A DNA stretch of 52,132 bases, taken from positions 1-52,132 of the forward strand of contig CAJOHG010000006.1 in NCBI GenBank assembly GCA_905234395.1, read 5' to 3'. The notes below the pieces were generated by a model. The model saw only the letters and a program-made list of their open reading frames with translations, made no database searches and had not been told where the DNA came from. Of this stretch, positions 7,969-14,770 are shown piece by piece (position 1 is the first letter of the stretch; every line of letters begins with the position of its first letter). Made by a program: the position numbers and the translations under genes. The DNA is from an uncultured Selenomonadaceae bacterium. GTDB lineage: Bacteria; Bacillota; Negativicutes; Selenomonadales; Selenomonadaceae.

Positions 7969-9885
7969 CTAGTCCCTGCGATTAGCTTTCATCGCCAATT
8001 TGTTTTCATACATTTGAGCATCCGCACGTTTGAAAACTTCTTCGGCAGTTTTATCGCCCGCACCGAAATTCGCAACGCCGACCGCCGCAGAAACTTTTTC
8101 CCACGGCTCCAAAGTTTTGGAAGAATTTTTGCGTTTCATCTCGGCAACAAATTGCGTCACGAAATATTTGCTCAACGAAACTTTATCGCCTTCGAGAATC
8201 ACGACGAATTCATCGCCGCCGATTCGATAAACGTGCTCTTCGCCGAAAACTGCGCAAATCAATTTGACGGCGTTCATCAGATAAATATTGCCGCGTTCGT
8301 GCCCGTAGGTGTCGTTGACGCGTTTAAGAAAGTTCACGTCGACCATCACGATACAAAAGTGCGCGATGCCGTCGGAAATTTTTTTGTCAAGCGCAGTGAT
8401 TGCCTCGTCATAAGCCGCCTTATTCTTTATGCCCGTCAATGAATCCTTGTGCGCGAGTTCGTCCATCTCCGCGACTTTGCGTTTAGCCCGCCGCAATTTC
8501 TCAAGGTAAGTCAAAATATCCTGCGTCGTCTTTAGCAATGCGTGATACAAATTTTCTATCTCGTCGCCCGTGTGAATTTTGAGCCGCTTGAGTTGTTCGA
8601 CGTTGTTTGCGCAGAATTCGTCGCTGTCGTAAGCAAAATTCTTCGCGCAATATTCCATAGTGTTGACCGGCAAAATTATGTTGTTCTCGACGAAACGCAG
8701 ACCGAGCACGAAAATAAATACAAAGCAACCGGAAAAAAGCGCGAGAACTTTTGCAATGAACGTCTTGCTGTATTCGGCGATTAGATTCAGCGAAAAGTAA
8801 ATCGCGGCGTAACATTGACAGCGACCGTTGCCGTCGTAAACAGGCTTGAAAATCGTAAGCAGTTGTTCGCCGTCTTTGTAGAAGACAATCGGCGCGACCT
8901 TCTCTCCGGCAAGCAAATATTCATGTTCGGGACAATTCTCGTTGACGGCAACAAATTCGCCGGGATTTTTTGTGTCCGTGTCGAAGACGACTTGAAAACC
9001 TTGCGGCGTGATTTTGTAGACGCTCAAAAATTTTATGTCGTTGTGACTTTCTCTGACGGCGCGAATTTTTTTATCGACGGCATCATAATCGGAAGCGGCG
9101 TGTCCAAGTTTTATGTAGTCGTCGACGCGCGAAGGATCAATCTCATTTGCAACGACGCTTGCCAAAGTTTCGGCGATGTTTATCTGCGCGTGAAAGGCGG
9201 CTTGCTCAAAAATTCTGTGGCTTATGGAGGCGATTGACGCGGCGATAAAAATTGCGCCCAACGTGAAAATCAACAACACTTTTGTTCGCAGAGAAGAGAT
9301 CGGGCATTTGCGGGCATAGACTGCGCTTTTCACGTCGGCGGACAGCGGAGCTTGACGTTGCCCCCAAACGTTGAACAATTCTTTCACGCGCGGCGGCACA
9401 AATTTTACGGCGAAAAACATCACCAAAATTATCAAGCCTTTGTCGACGAGTTCGCGCAGGAAAATTGTCGTGAAGTGCAATTCAAACGCGCTGAAACTTT
9501 CGACGCCCGCGCGGAGCAAAAATTTTTCTATCAGCTCAACCAAAATCGTCGTGATTAAAGTCAGCGGCAGGATTGTCAGCAATGTGCGTGAAAATTTTTG
9601 GAAGTAGCCGCGCCGTGCAAGAAACGTCGTGTACAGCGCAACGACAATGCTGATTGAGCAATAATACATTTCCGATTCGTCGACGAGCGAGTTGAGCAAA
9701 TTCGTTGAGAAGCCGACAATTACGCCGGGAACGTAGCCGCTCATCATCGCGACAAAAATTGTGCCGACCGTGTCGAGATACAACGGCAGCGCAAAAAATT
9801 TCGCGACGAACGAGCCGAGCAAGTTCACGACGATTGCCGCGATGCAAATCAGAATTGGCGGCGGCGATTTAATTTTATCTGTCAT
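7969..9885 (-). CDS. Membrane diguanylate cyclase (first tandem copy)
   Basis: A 638-aa paralogue of the 5994-7955 product with the same layout: multi-helix membrane block with ECF-S-like LYLDTVGTIFVAMMSGYVPG, an extracytoplasmic sensor region of about 150 residues, a membrane helix and a GGDEF domain (RIGGDEFVVI). The two GGDEF halves and final residues (ENKLAMKANRRD) are nearly identical, while the sensor regions have drifted, which suggests different ligands with the same output. It is the first gene of the operon, preceded by an extended -10 promoter. In a flagellated cell the c-di-GMP would bear on motility versus attachment. Confidence 0.85.
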   Translation of the reverse strand: MTDKIKSPPPILICIAAIVVNLLGSFVAKFFALPLYLDTVGTIFVAMMSGYVPGVIVGFSTNLLNSLVDESEMYYCSISIVVALYTTFLARRGYFQKFSRTLLTILPLTLITTILVELIEKFLLRAGVESFSAFELHFTTIFLRELVDKGLIILVMFFAVKFVPPRVKELFNVWGQRQAPLSADVKSAVYARKCPISSLRTKVLLIFTLGAIFIAASIASISHRIFEQAAFHAQINIAETLASVVANEIDPSRVDDYIKLGHAASDYDAVDKKIRAVRESHNDIKFLSVYKITPQGFQVVFDTDTKNPGEFVAVNENCPEHEYLLAGEKVAPIVFYKDGEQLLTIFKPVYDGNGRCQCYAAIYFSLNLIAEYSKTFIAKVLALFSGCFVFIFVLGLRFVENNIILPVNTMEYCAKNFAYDSDEFCANNVEQLKRLKIHTGDEIENLYHALLKTTQDILTYLEKLRRAKRKVAEMDELAHKDSLTGIKNKAAYDEAITALDKKISDGIAHFCIVMVDVNFLKRVNDTYGHERGNIYLMNAVKLICAVFGEEHVYRIGGDEFVVILEGDKVSLSKYFVTQFVAEMKRKNSSKTLEPWEKVSAAVGVANFGAGDKTAEEVFKRADAQMYENKLAMKANRRD

Positions 9886-9916
9886 TTAAAATTTCCCTTC
9901 GCTGAATTTTGGACAG

Positions 9917-9945
9917 ATTATAGCACGCGGCGAAAAATTTTTGCA
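9917..9945 (-). promoter_or_regulatory. Extended -10 promoter for the diguanylate cyclase operon
   Basis: On the minus strand TGCTATAAT (extended -10; TATAAT at 9922-9917) lies about 30 bases before the 9885 start codon. A weak -35 (TGCAAA) is 17 bases upstream. Confidence 0.6.
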
Positions 9946-9946
9946 C

Positions 9947-9974
9947 AAAAAAAATCCGCCGAACGTTCGACGGA
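9947..9974 (-). terminator. Terminator after the ABC exporter
   Basis: The near-palindrome TCCGCCGAAC / GTTCGACGGA (9955-9974), followed on the minus strand by a run of eight T, lies 13 bases after the ABC transporter stop. It separates the peptide cluster from the diguanylate cyclase operon. Confidence 0.85.
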
Positions 9975-9987
9975 AAATATTTTCATT

Positions 9988-11463
9988 TCACGGCGTGAAG
10001 TTTATAATTTCATCAGCGACGGCGGTCAATCGGTCGTCGTGCGAAATGATAAGCGTGATTTGATTTTCCTTGCCGCTCAAAATTTTTTCTGTCAATTCAG
10101 TGACGGCTCGCGCGTCCAAATTGTTGTCGGGCTCGTCCATAATCAGCACTTCGGCAGATTTTTTTAGCGCGGTATTGATTGATTGCCTGCGACGTTCGCC
10201 GCCGGAAAGGTTGTCGTTCTTGATGAAGTCTTTTTGCTCGACGACCGCGATTAAATTTTTCCGCGTGTGAATCATATCGACTTCAGCAAGCGCGACGCCG
10301 TTGAAAAAAATTTCGCCGCTCGCAGGGCGAATCATTCCGCAAATCAAATTCATCAGCGTTGACTTGCCCGCGCCGTTTTTGCCGACGACGCAATAAATTT
10401 TCCCGCGCTCGAAACGTTGATTAAAGTCGCTCAAAATTTTTTGCTTGCCGAAGCTGAAGTTGACGTTGCGAACTTCAATCGAATCAATATGTGATAAAAT
10501 TTTCGTGCCGTTAATTTCTGTCGGCAAAGTTTGTATCTCCGTGATCCGCGTGTAAGCCGCCAGCGCGTTCTGATAATTTTGTCCAATGTTCATAAAATAT
10601 GCCACGCCCTGCATTGCCAACAGATAGTAGCCGTTGAGAGCGACAAAGTTGCCGATTGACAATGTGCCGCTCAAAACGTCAAGTCCGCCGAGTAAAAATA
10701 TCAGCACCTTGAAAACGGCATTGGCATTGAGAGAACTGCGCGTGAACCAGAAAATAATTTTGACTTGATTCATGACCGCGACGAAATTTTTTTCAAACGC
10801 CACATGAAATTTATTCAACCACTCACCGTAAAGCCCTTGCAGTTTAATCGAGTAAGCGTAAAGCAAAATATCGCTTAAGCAAGTGAAATATTTTGAATCG
10901 GTCTCGCGCACGGCAGTCGAACGTTCAAATAAAATTTTTTCCAGCACACGATAAGCGATGCCGTGAATCAGCGCGATAATCACGAAAAGAATTCCCCACT
11001 TGACGCCGATTGAACAGAGCAAGCCGAACGCCATACACAGCAACGCGAAATTTATTCCGATGTCAACCATGCTGTCGATGGCGAAACGAATCAAATCAAT
11101 CGCGTCCTGATCGAGGCGTTTCGACAGATAAATCATGTCGGTATTGAAAATGAATTCGCCGCGCACTTTGTAGACGTGCTCCATTACGTCTTCGATGACG
11201 CGATTGTTGATTCGCAGGCGCATTTTCGACATTAGAATTGTGTTTAGCCAATTAGCCGCGAGTGCAACGAGACTTATCGTCAACAGGAGCAGAATAAAAT
11301 TGTAAAAGGTCGTCGTGTCCTGCCCGATTAAAATTTCGTCGATAAATTTTGCCGTAAGGAATGGTTCAAGCAAATTCACCGCCGCCGTTAAAATCGAACA
11401 GAGCACGACGACCGTTAATGATGTCTTGTAACTTTTGAAGTGCTTCCAAAGAAATTTTATCAT
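9988..11463 (-). CDS. ABC exporter (fused membrane and ATPase domains), probable peptide exporter
   Basis: A 491-aa half-transporter from the ATG at 11463; an in-frame TTG at 11502 is the alternative. Six membrane helices (about 10-300) precede an ATPase with Walker A GKNGAGKST, Q-loop VVEQKDF, signature LSGGERRRQ, Walker B VLIMDEP and H-loop ISHD. Only eight residues separate the Q-loop from the signature, so most of the helical subdomain usual in exporters is missing although the frame is open. There is no C39 peptidase domain, so another protease would have to remove a leader peptide. Last in the order maturase, precursor, exporter and followed by a terminator, it most likely exports the modified peptide. 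Confidence 0.8.
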   Translation of the reverse strand: MIKFLWKHFKSYKTSLTVVVLCSILTAAVNLLEPFLTAKFIDEILIGQDTTTFYNFILLLLTISLVALAANWLNTILMSKMRLRINNRVIEDVMEHVYKVRGEFIFNTDMIYLSKRLDQDAIDLIRFAIDSMVDIGINFALLCMAFGLLCSIGVKWGILFVIIALIHGIAYRVLEKILFERSTAVRETDSKYFTCLSDILLYAYSIKLQGLYGEWLNKFHVAFEKNFVAVMNQVKIIFWFTRSSLNANAVFKVLIFLLGGLDVLSGTLSIGNFVALNGYYLLAMQGVAYFMNIGQNYQNALAAYTRITEIQTLPTEINGTKILSHIDSIEVRNVNFSFGKQKILSDFNQRFERGKIYCVVGKNGAGKSTLMNLICGMIRPASGEIFFNGVALAEVDMIHTRKNLIAVVEQKDFIKNDNLSGGERRRQSINTALKKSAEVLIMDEPDNNLDARAVTELTEKILSGKENQITLIISHDDRLTAVADEIINFTP

Positions 11464-11474
11464 GATATTTTTTA

Positions 11475-11496
11475 GCTCGTCGCAGTCGGAGAACTG
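11475..11496 (+). repeat. Inverted repeat, left arm, flanking the precursor gene
   Basis: A 22-base sequence whose reverse complement matches 11720-11741 at 21 of 22 positions. The two arms enclose 223 bases holding the whole precursor gene. This arm lies just upstream of the exporter start codon. Confidence 0.85.
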
Positions 11497-11573
11497 CCGC
11501 AAGTGAACGTGTCGAAAAATTCAACTGCCCGCCCGCCGCCTCGTTTTTATGGAACGACTAACCGCAAAAAATT

Positions 11574-11690
11574 TTAGCCAGCCATTTGAACGGCTTTGCC
11601 GCAACATCCGTCATGTACCATGCCGCAACTACCGCAATGAATGCGATTCTGCTCTTTCTTAACGAGCACGGGTTTTTGATATTTTTTCAT
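11574..11690 (-). CDS. Cys-rich 38-aa candidate RiPP precursor peptide
   Basis: A 38-codon ORF from the ATG at 11690 with a strong AAAGGAGG site seven bases upstream. A charged leader-like first half (MKKYQKPVLVKKEQ) is followed by a short Gly/Cys-rich second half with Cys at 19, 22, 29 and 30 (pattern C-x2-C-x6-C-C). Leader-plus-Cys-core layout, small size and position between a PqqD/radical-SAM/SPASM maturase and an ABC exporter on the same strand are the classic signs of a ribosomally made, post-translationally modified peptide. Thioether cross-links (sactipeptide or ranthipeptide type) are plausible because SPASM maturases often act on Cys, but the modification is inference. I do not recognise the peptide family. 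Confidence 0.8.
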   Translation of the reverse strand: MKKYQKPVLVKKEQNRIHCGSCGMVHDGCCGKAVQMAG

Positions 11691-11719
11691 GATGAATTCC
11701 TCCTTTCTTAAGTTGTCGA

Positions 11720-11741
11720 CAGTTCTCCGACTCCGACGAGC
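11720..11741 (+). repeat. Inverted repeat, right arm, flanking the precursor gene
   Basis: Partner of 11475-11496 with one mismatch in 22. It lies between the maturase stop (11747) and the precursor RBS. In the minus-strand transcript the two arms could pair and enclose the precursor cistron. Confidence 0.85.
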
Positions 11742-11746
11742 ATAAT

Positions 11747-13069
11747 TTATGATTTTGCTTCAGCTTGAGCTTTGGCTCTTAAAAGTGTGTCTCCGCAATC
11801 GCTGAAGTCTTCGCCTTTATCCAAAATCAATTCGGCAACACAAACATTGCAATGTTCAAGATACTCGCAAGTTTCGCATTGCGGAGTTACTTCACTCATA
11901 AGACGGTTTTTTAAATTCAGATGACGTGCCCGCTCCCACAAAGTTTGCAATTTGTCTTCGCGAATTGAGCCGAATGCTTTTGGAAATGATAAACATGCAC
12001 GGACACCGCCGAACGGATCAATCGATAAAGAATTCAAACCTGCGCGGCAAGACGTTCCGTTAAGCAACTGTTCACGCGAGGGCTTATTGGCGGTCTTATC
12101 AACTTCTACGTAGCGCGAATTCAGCTCATAAAATTTTTTATAAAGTTCCAAAGTGCCCAGCGAATAATCGCCAGAGCATTTCTCGGCGTGCCCCGAAATA
12201 ATTCGCGGTGAAATACCAACATAGATATTCAACCTTTTGCCGAGTTCATAAAGACTTTCCAACGAATCAAAATTCTGTTTCATGGCGACGCACTTTATAA
12301 ACGTGTTGACGCCCGCCGCTTTGAACATCAGCGCGGCTTTTAAAGTTTTCTCGAACGAACCTTTGACGCCGGTAATTTTGTCGTGTTCGGAAGCAATGCC
12401 ACTGTAAAGACTCACGGAAATGCTGTTTACCTTCGCCGCGCAGAGCCGCTCAAAAACTTTGTTCGTAAGCCCGACGCCCGTCGTGTAAATGTTGACGATA
12501 AAGCCGAGCTTAACGGCGTATTCAACAATATCGCACAAATCGGGACGCAGGAGGACTTCGCCGCCCGTGAATAAAATGCTCACACAACCCATATCGCGAG
12601 CCTGCCGCAAAATATTTTTGTACTCTTCAAGCGTCAATTCGTCCGCCGCACAAAATTTCGGAGCATCGTCAATGTAGCAGTGAATGCATTTCTCGACGCA
12701 ACGATAGGTAAGCTCAAAACTTAGCGAAAATAATTTGTGCTCCTTGGCAAAAACGTTGGCGACTTCATTTGGAATTTTATTCGACCACTGCTCTTCAGCG
12801 TAAGGATTTTCGCCGTCGTAAAGAATTTTTTCGGCAAGCAGTTCGTCAACGAATTCTTCCATATCGTTGCGCAATTCAGTTTCATCAGCGTCATATTCAG
12901 CCGAAAGTTTTTGACATAGTTCATCAAACGTGGCGTTGTCGTGTTCAGCGAAAAAATTCAACACGTCGAGCGCAATGCCCTCAAAAATATAATCGCGTTG
13001 ACTGTCGACACTGTGAACGTAAACTTTTTCGTCGTAAGGGTGCCACGTCACGCCCGGAAAAATTTTCAA
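11747..13069 (-). CDS. Radical SAM/SPASM peptide maturase with PqqD-like leader-binding domain
   Basis: A 440-aa protein. Residues 1-85 form a PqqD-like RiPP recognition element (winged-helix fold) expected to bind the precursor leader. A radical SAM barrel follows with CVEKCIHC (CxxxCxxC, iron-sulfur cluster) near residue 127, then GGEVLLRPD. The C-terminal SPASM domain has Cys at TSCRAG, VRACLSFP, CETCEYLEHCNVC and SDC, enough for auxiliary clusters. It starts with TTG at 13069, seven bases after GGAGGT. It is the first gene of the peptide operon; the invertible-promoter candidate begins 23 bases upstream of its start. The fold and leader-binding role are well supported; the cross-link chemistry is not known. 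Confidence 0.88.
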   Translation of the reverse strand: MKIFPGVTWHPYDEKVYVHSVDSQRDYIFEGIALDVLNFFAEHDNATFDELCQKLSAEYDADETELRNDMEEFVDELLAEKILYDGENPYAEEQWSNKIPNEVANVFAKEHKLFSLSFELTYRCVEKCIHCYIDDAPKFCAADELTLEEYKNILRQARDMGCVSILFTGGEVLLRPDLCDIVEYAVKLGFIVNIYTTGVGLTNKVFERLCAAKVNSISVSLYSGIASEHDKITGVKGSFEKTLKAALMFKAAGVNTFIKCVAMKQNFDSLESLYELGKRLNIYVGISPRIISGHAEKCSGDYSLGTLELYKKFYELNSRYVEVDKTANKPSREQLLNGTSCRAGLNSLSIDPFGGVRACLSFPKAFGSIREDKLQTLWERARHLNLKNRLMSEVTPQCETCEYLEHCNVCVAELILDKGEDFSDCGDTLLRAKAQAEAKS

Positions 13070-13091
13070 GCCGCTTACCTCCCGTGATTAA

Positions 13092-13110
13092 AAATGTACA
13101 CTTTTTTATT
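13092..13110 (+). repeat. Inverted repeat, left arm of candidate invertible promoter
   Basis: AAATGTACACTTTTTTATT, perfectly matched in reverse complement by 13203-13221. The TGTACA core is itself a palindrome. It lies 22 bases upstream of the maturase start codon. Confidence 0.95.
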
Positions 13111-13156
13111 CGCTGCGATTCGTTTGTTAAAATTTTGTTAAATCGTCAACAAGTGC

Positions 13157-13185
13157 TTGACCGGCATAAAAATTATTGATATAAT
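13157..13185 (+). promoter_or_regulatory. Consensus promoter inside the inverted-repeat segment, now facing away from the peptide operon
   Basis: TTGACC (13157-13162), a 17-base spacer and a perfect TATAAT (13180-13185) read on the plus strand, toward the 3' end of the recombinase gene. The opposite strand of the segment has a TTGACG but no convincing -10 box at the right distance. Inverting 13092-13221 would place the -10 near 13128-13133 on the minus strand, about 60 bases before the maturase start. In the arrangement shown the peptide operon is therefore predicted OFF. Confidence 0.8.
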
Positions 13186-13202
13186 TCGCGCAACTTCAAG
13201 TA

Positions 13203-13221
13203 AATAAAAAAGTGTACATTT
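13203..13221 (+). repeat. Inverted repeat, right arm of candidate invertible promoter
   Basis: Perfect 19-base reverse complement of 13092-13110. The arms are 92 bases apart, giving a 130-bp unit, a size typical of phase-variation promoter switches. It lies between the promoter and the recombinase terminator. Confidence 0.95.
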
Positions 13222-13223
13222 AT

Positions 13224-13254
13224 AAAAAAGACCCTCGTGCAAATGTGCGAGGGT
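13224..13254 (-). terminator. Terminator of the recombinase gene
   Basis: The stem ACCCTCG / CGAGGGT (13231-13237 with 13248-13254) is followed on the minus strand by a T-run (13229-13224). It insulates the switch from recombinase transcription. On the plus strand it could also stop the outward promoter, leaving only a very short RNA. Confidence 0.85.
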
Positions 13255-13272
13255 TGAAATATTTTTAGGCGA

Positions 13273-13863
13273 TTAAACCTTGTCGGCACGAATCCACTTC
13301 AAAAAAGTTTGCGGATTGACGCCGAGCAATTTGCCTGCTTGACGAGCGGAAATTTTTTTAGCCAACCAATCGTCGCGAACGTCGGGATAATTTTCGGGAC
13401 GTTTAAGCGGCGGACGACCAAATTTGACACCGCGAGCTTTGGCGGCAGAAATGCCCTTCGTTTGCCGTTGCTTGATAAAGTCGCGTTCAATCTGCGCGAA
13501 GGCTGACATAATCTGCAAAACCAAATCGGCAACGAGAGTTCCGAGCAAATCTTTGTAGCGGCGCGTGTCAAGGAGCGGCAAGTCAAGCACGACGATTGAC
13601 GCGCCTTTTTCTTTTGTGATGATGCGCCATTGCTCCAAAATCTCCGCGTAATTTCTGCCGAGGCGATCAATGCTCTTGATGATAAGCACGTCGTCGGGTT
13701 TGAGTTTGCGCAGAAGTTTTTTATATTGCGGACGGTCAAAATTTCTGCTGCTCTGTATGTCGATAAAAATTTTTTCCACGCCGAAATTTTTCAGGGCGAT
13801 AAGCTGTCGTTCCGCATTTTGATCTTTGCTTGAGACGCGAGCATAACCGTAGCTTTGAGCCAT
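13273..13863 (-). CDS. Serine recombinase (resolvase/DNA invertase family)
   Basis: A 196-aa protein from the ATG at 13863, with GGAGG seven bases upstream. The catalytic N-terminus has YGYARVSSKDQN (nucleophilic Ser), LKPDDVLIIKSIDRLGRN (conserved Arg residues), a dimer helix and QIERDFIKQRQTKGI. The C-terminus (ISARQAGKLLGVNPQTFLKW) is a helix-turn-helix for DNA binding. Size and layout match small Hin/Gin/Tn3-resolvase-type enzymes that invert short DNA segments. No transposase or prophage genes are near. The 19-bp inverted repeats that end 52 bases past its stop are the obvious candidate substrate. Confidence 0.88.
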   Translation of the reverse strand: MAQSYGYARVSSKDQNAERQLIALKNFGVEKIFIDIQSSRNFDRPQYKKLLRKLKPDDVLIIKSIDRLGRNYAEILEQWRIITKEKGASIVVLDLPLLDTRRYKDLLGTLVADLVLQIMSAFAQIERDFIKQRQTKGISAAKARGVKFGRPPLKRPENYPDVRDDWLAKKISARQAGKLLGVNPQTFLKWIRADKV

Positions 13864-13936
13864 GAAATTTCCTCCAATCTTTTGCAACGTGGAATTGTGG
13901 AATTTGCCGTGCAGATTGTAGGGAAAAATCGTGTCA

Positions 13937-14012
13937 ACAAAAAAAGCCTCCGATATTCGGAAGCTTTCAAGTTGAGTTGTCGATTTTATTCGGCGAAGAA
14001 AGTCAAACCGTC
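13937..14012. repeat. 76-bp direct repeat, copy 1 (amidase 3' end plus terminator)
   Basis: Identical over 76 bases to 14083-14158, offset by 146 bases. Weaker similarity extends to the left (gattgtagg, then an A-rich run), so the duplicated unit is about 146 bp. This copy carries a remnant of the amidase 3' coding end, no longer attached to the gene, and a second copy of its terminator. Confidence 0.9.
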
Positions 14013-14082
14013 GCCTTCGAGTTAAGCACGCAAGCCGCACATGAATTATTTGCCGCGAAGATTGTAGGAAAAACTCTTGCCG

Positions 14083-14158
14083 ACAAAAAAAGCCTCCGAT
14101 ATTCGGAAGCTTTCAAGTTGAGTTGTCGATTTTATTCGGCGAAGAAAGTCAAACCGTC
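14083..14158. repeat. 76-bp direct repeat, copy 2 (amidase 3' end plus terminator)
   Basis: The functional copy. It contains the last codons of the amidase gene, its stop codon and the terminator hairpin AGCTTCCGA / TCGGAGGCT, with a T-run read on the minus strand. Confidence 0.9.
14085..14112 (-). terminator. Terminator of the amidase and flagellar operon
   Basis: Minus-strand stem AGCTTCCGA-ATA-TCGGAGGCT followed by seven T, 20 bases after the amidase stop. An identical hairpin sits at 13939-13966 in the duplicated copy. Confidence 0.85.
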
Positions 14159-14761
14159 ACGCAAGCCGCGCATGAATTTCGGACCGGGATCAGATTTGTA
14201 GGAACGATAGCCCGCAACGTGTTCAATGTAAAGCCCGGTCGCCCGCGCCGCATCTTGCTGATAATGTCCGAAGACGTATTGAATCGTCGGATATTTCGCG
14301 TGCAGATATTTTATCAAACGAACGTTCGCGGCAAGTTGAGCGTCCGTCAAATCTTCCTGCCCGTTGTAGCCGCCGACATTCTCAATACCGATTGCGCAAT
14401 GATTGTAGCCGATTATGTGCCGCGCGAATTTTGTTTCGGGCATGAGCCGCCAAATCGTGCCGTCACGACCGACAACGAATTGAGATGCAACATTAACAGT
14501 GCCGTCACCGCGATCGACTGCGCAGAAAAAATTTCTGTTCGATTCGAGAGTGCCCGCCGCCGTCCAATGCACAACGACTGCTCGCGGAATGATTTCACGA
14601 TAAACTTGTCCGTAGTGCGTCAAAGTGTACGCGTCGCCCAATTCGTCGCGATAATCGCTCCACGGAATGAAGTTATCAAGATAGGGCGGCTCCTGTGCAA
14701 ACGCAAGAGAATTCGTCAACAGAATCACGCCCGCGCAGATTGTCAGCAAAAAATTTTTCAT
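14132..14761 (-). CDS. Secreted N-acetylmuramoyl-L-alanine amidase (Amidase_2 type)
   Basis: A 209-aa protein with a Sec signal peptide (MKNFLLTICAGVILLTNSLAFA). The amidase core includes VVVHWTA (first Zn His), a central GIENVGGYNG and VFGHYQQDAARATG near the C-terminus, giving the later ligands. It should cut the amide bond between MurNAc and the stem peptide. It starts nine bases after the lytic transglycosylase stop, with GAGG as RBS, so two wall-cutting enzymes end the flagellar operon, consistent with opening peptidoglycan for the rod. Its 3' end is partly duplicated downstream. Confidence 0.85.
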   Translation of the reverse strand: MKNFLLTICAGVILLTNSLAFAQEPPYLDNFIPWSDYRDELGDAYTLTHYGQVYREIIPRAVVVHWTAAGTLESNRNFFCAVDRGDGTVNVASQFVVGRDGTIWRLMPETKFARHIIGYNHCAIGIENVGGYNGQEDLTDAQLAANVRLIKYLHAKYPTIQYVFGHYQQDAARATGLYIEHVAGYRSYKSDPGPKFMRGLRDGLTFFAE

Positions 14762-14770
14762 GTCGTTACC

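Noticed and set aside
13111..13202. Minus-strand promoter in the present orientation of the switch segment (TTGACG near 13145)
   Set aside because: No acceptable -10 hexamer at 16-18 bases; the sequence there reads caaacg.
9988..13863. Insertion sequence or prophage around the serine recombinase
   Set aside because: No transposase, structural phage genes or terminal repeats with target duplication; the recombinase is the small invertase type.
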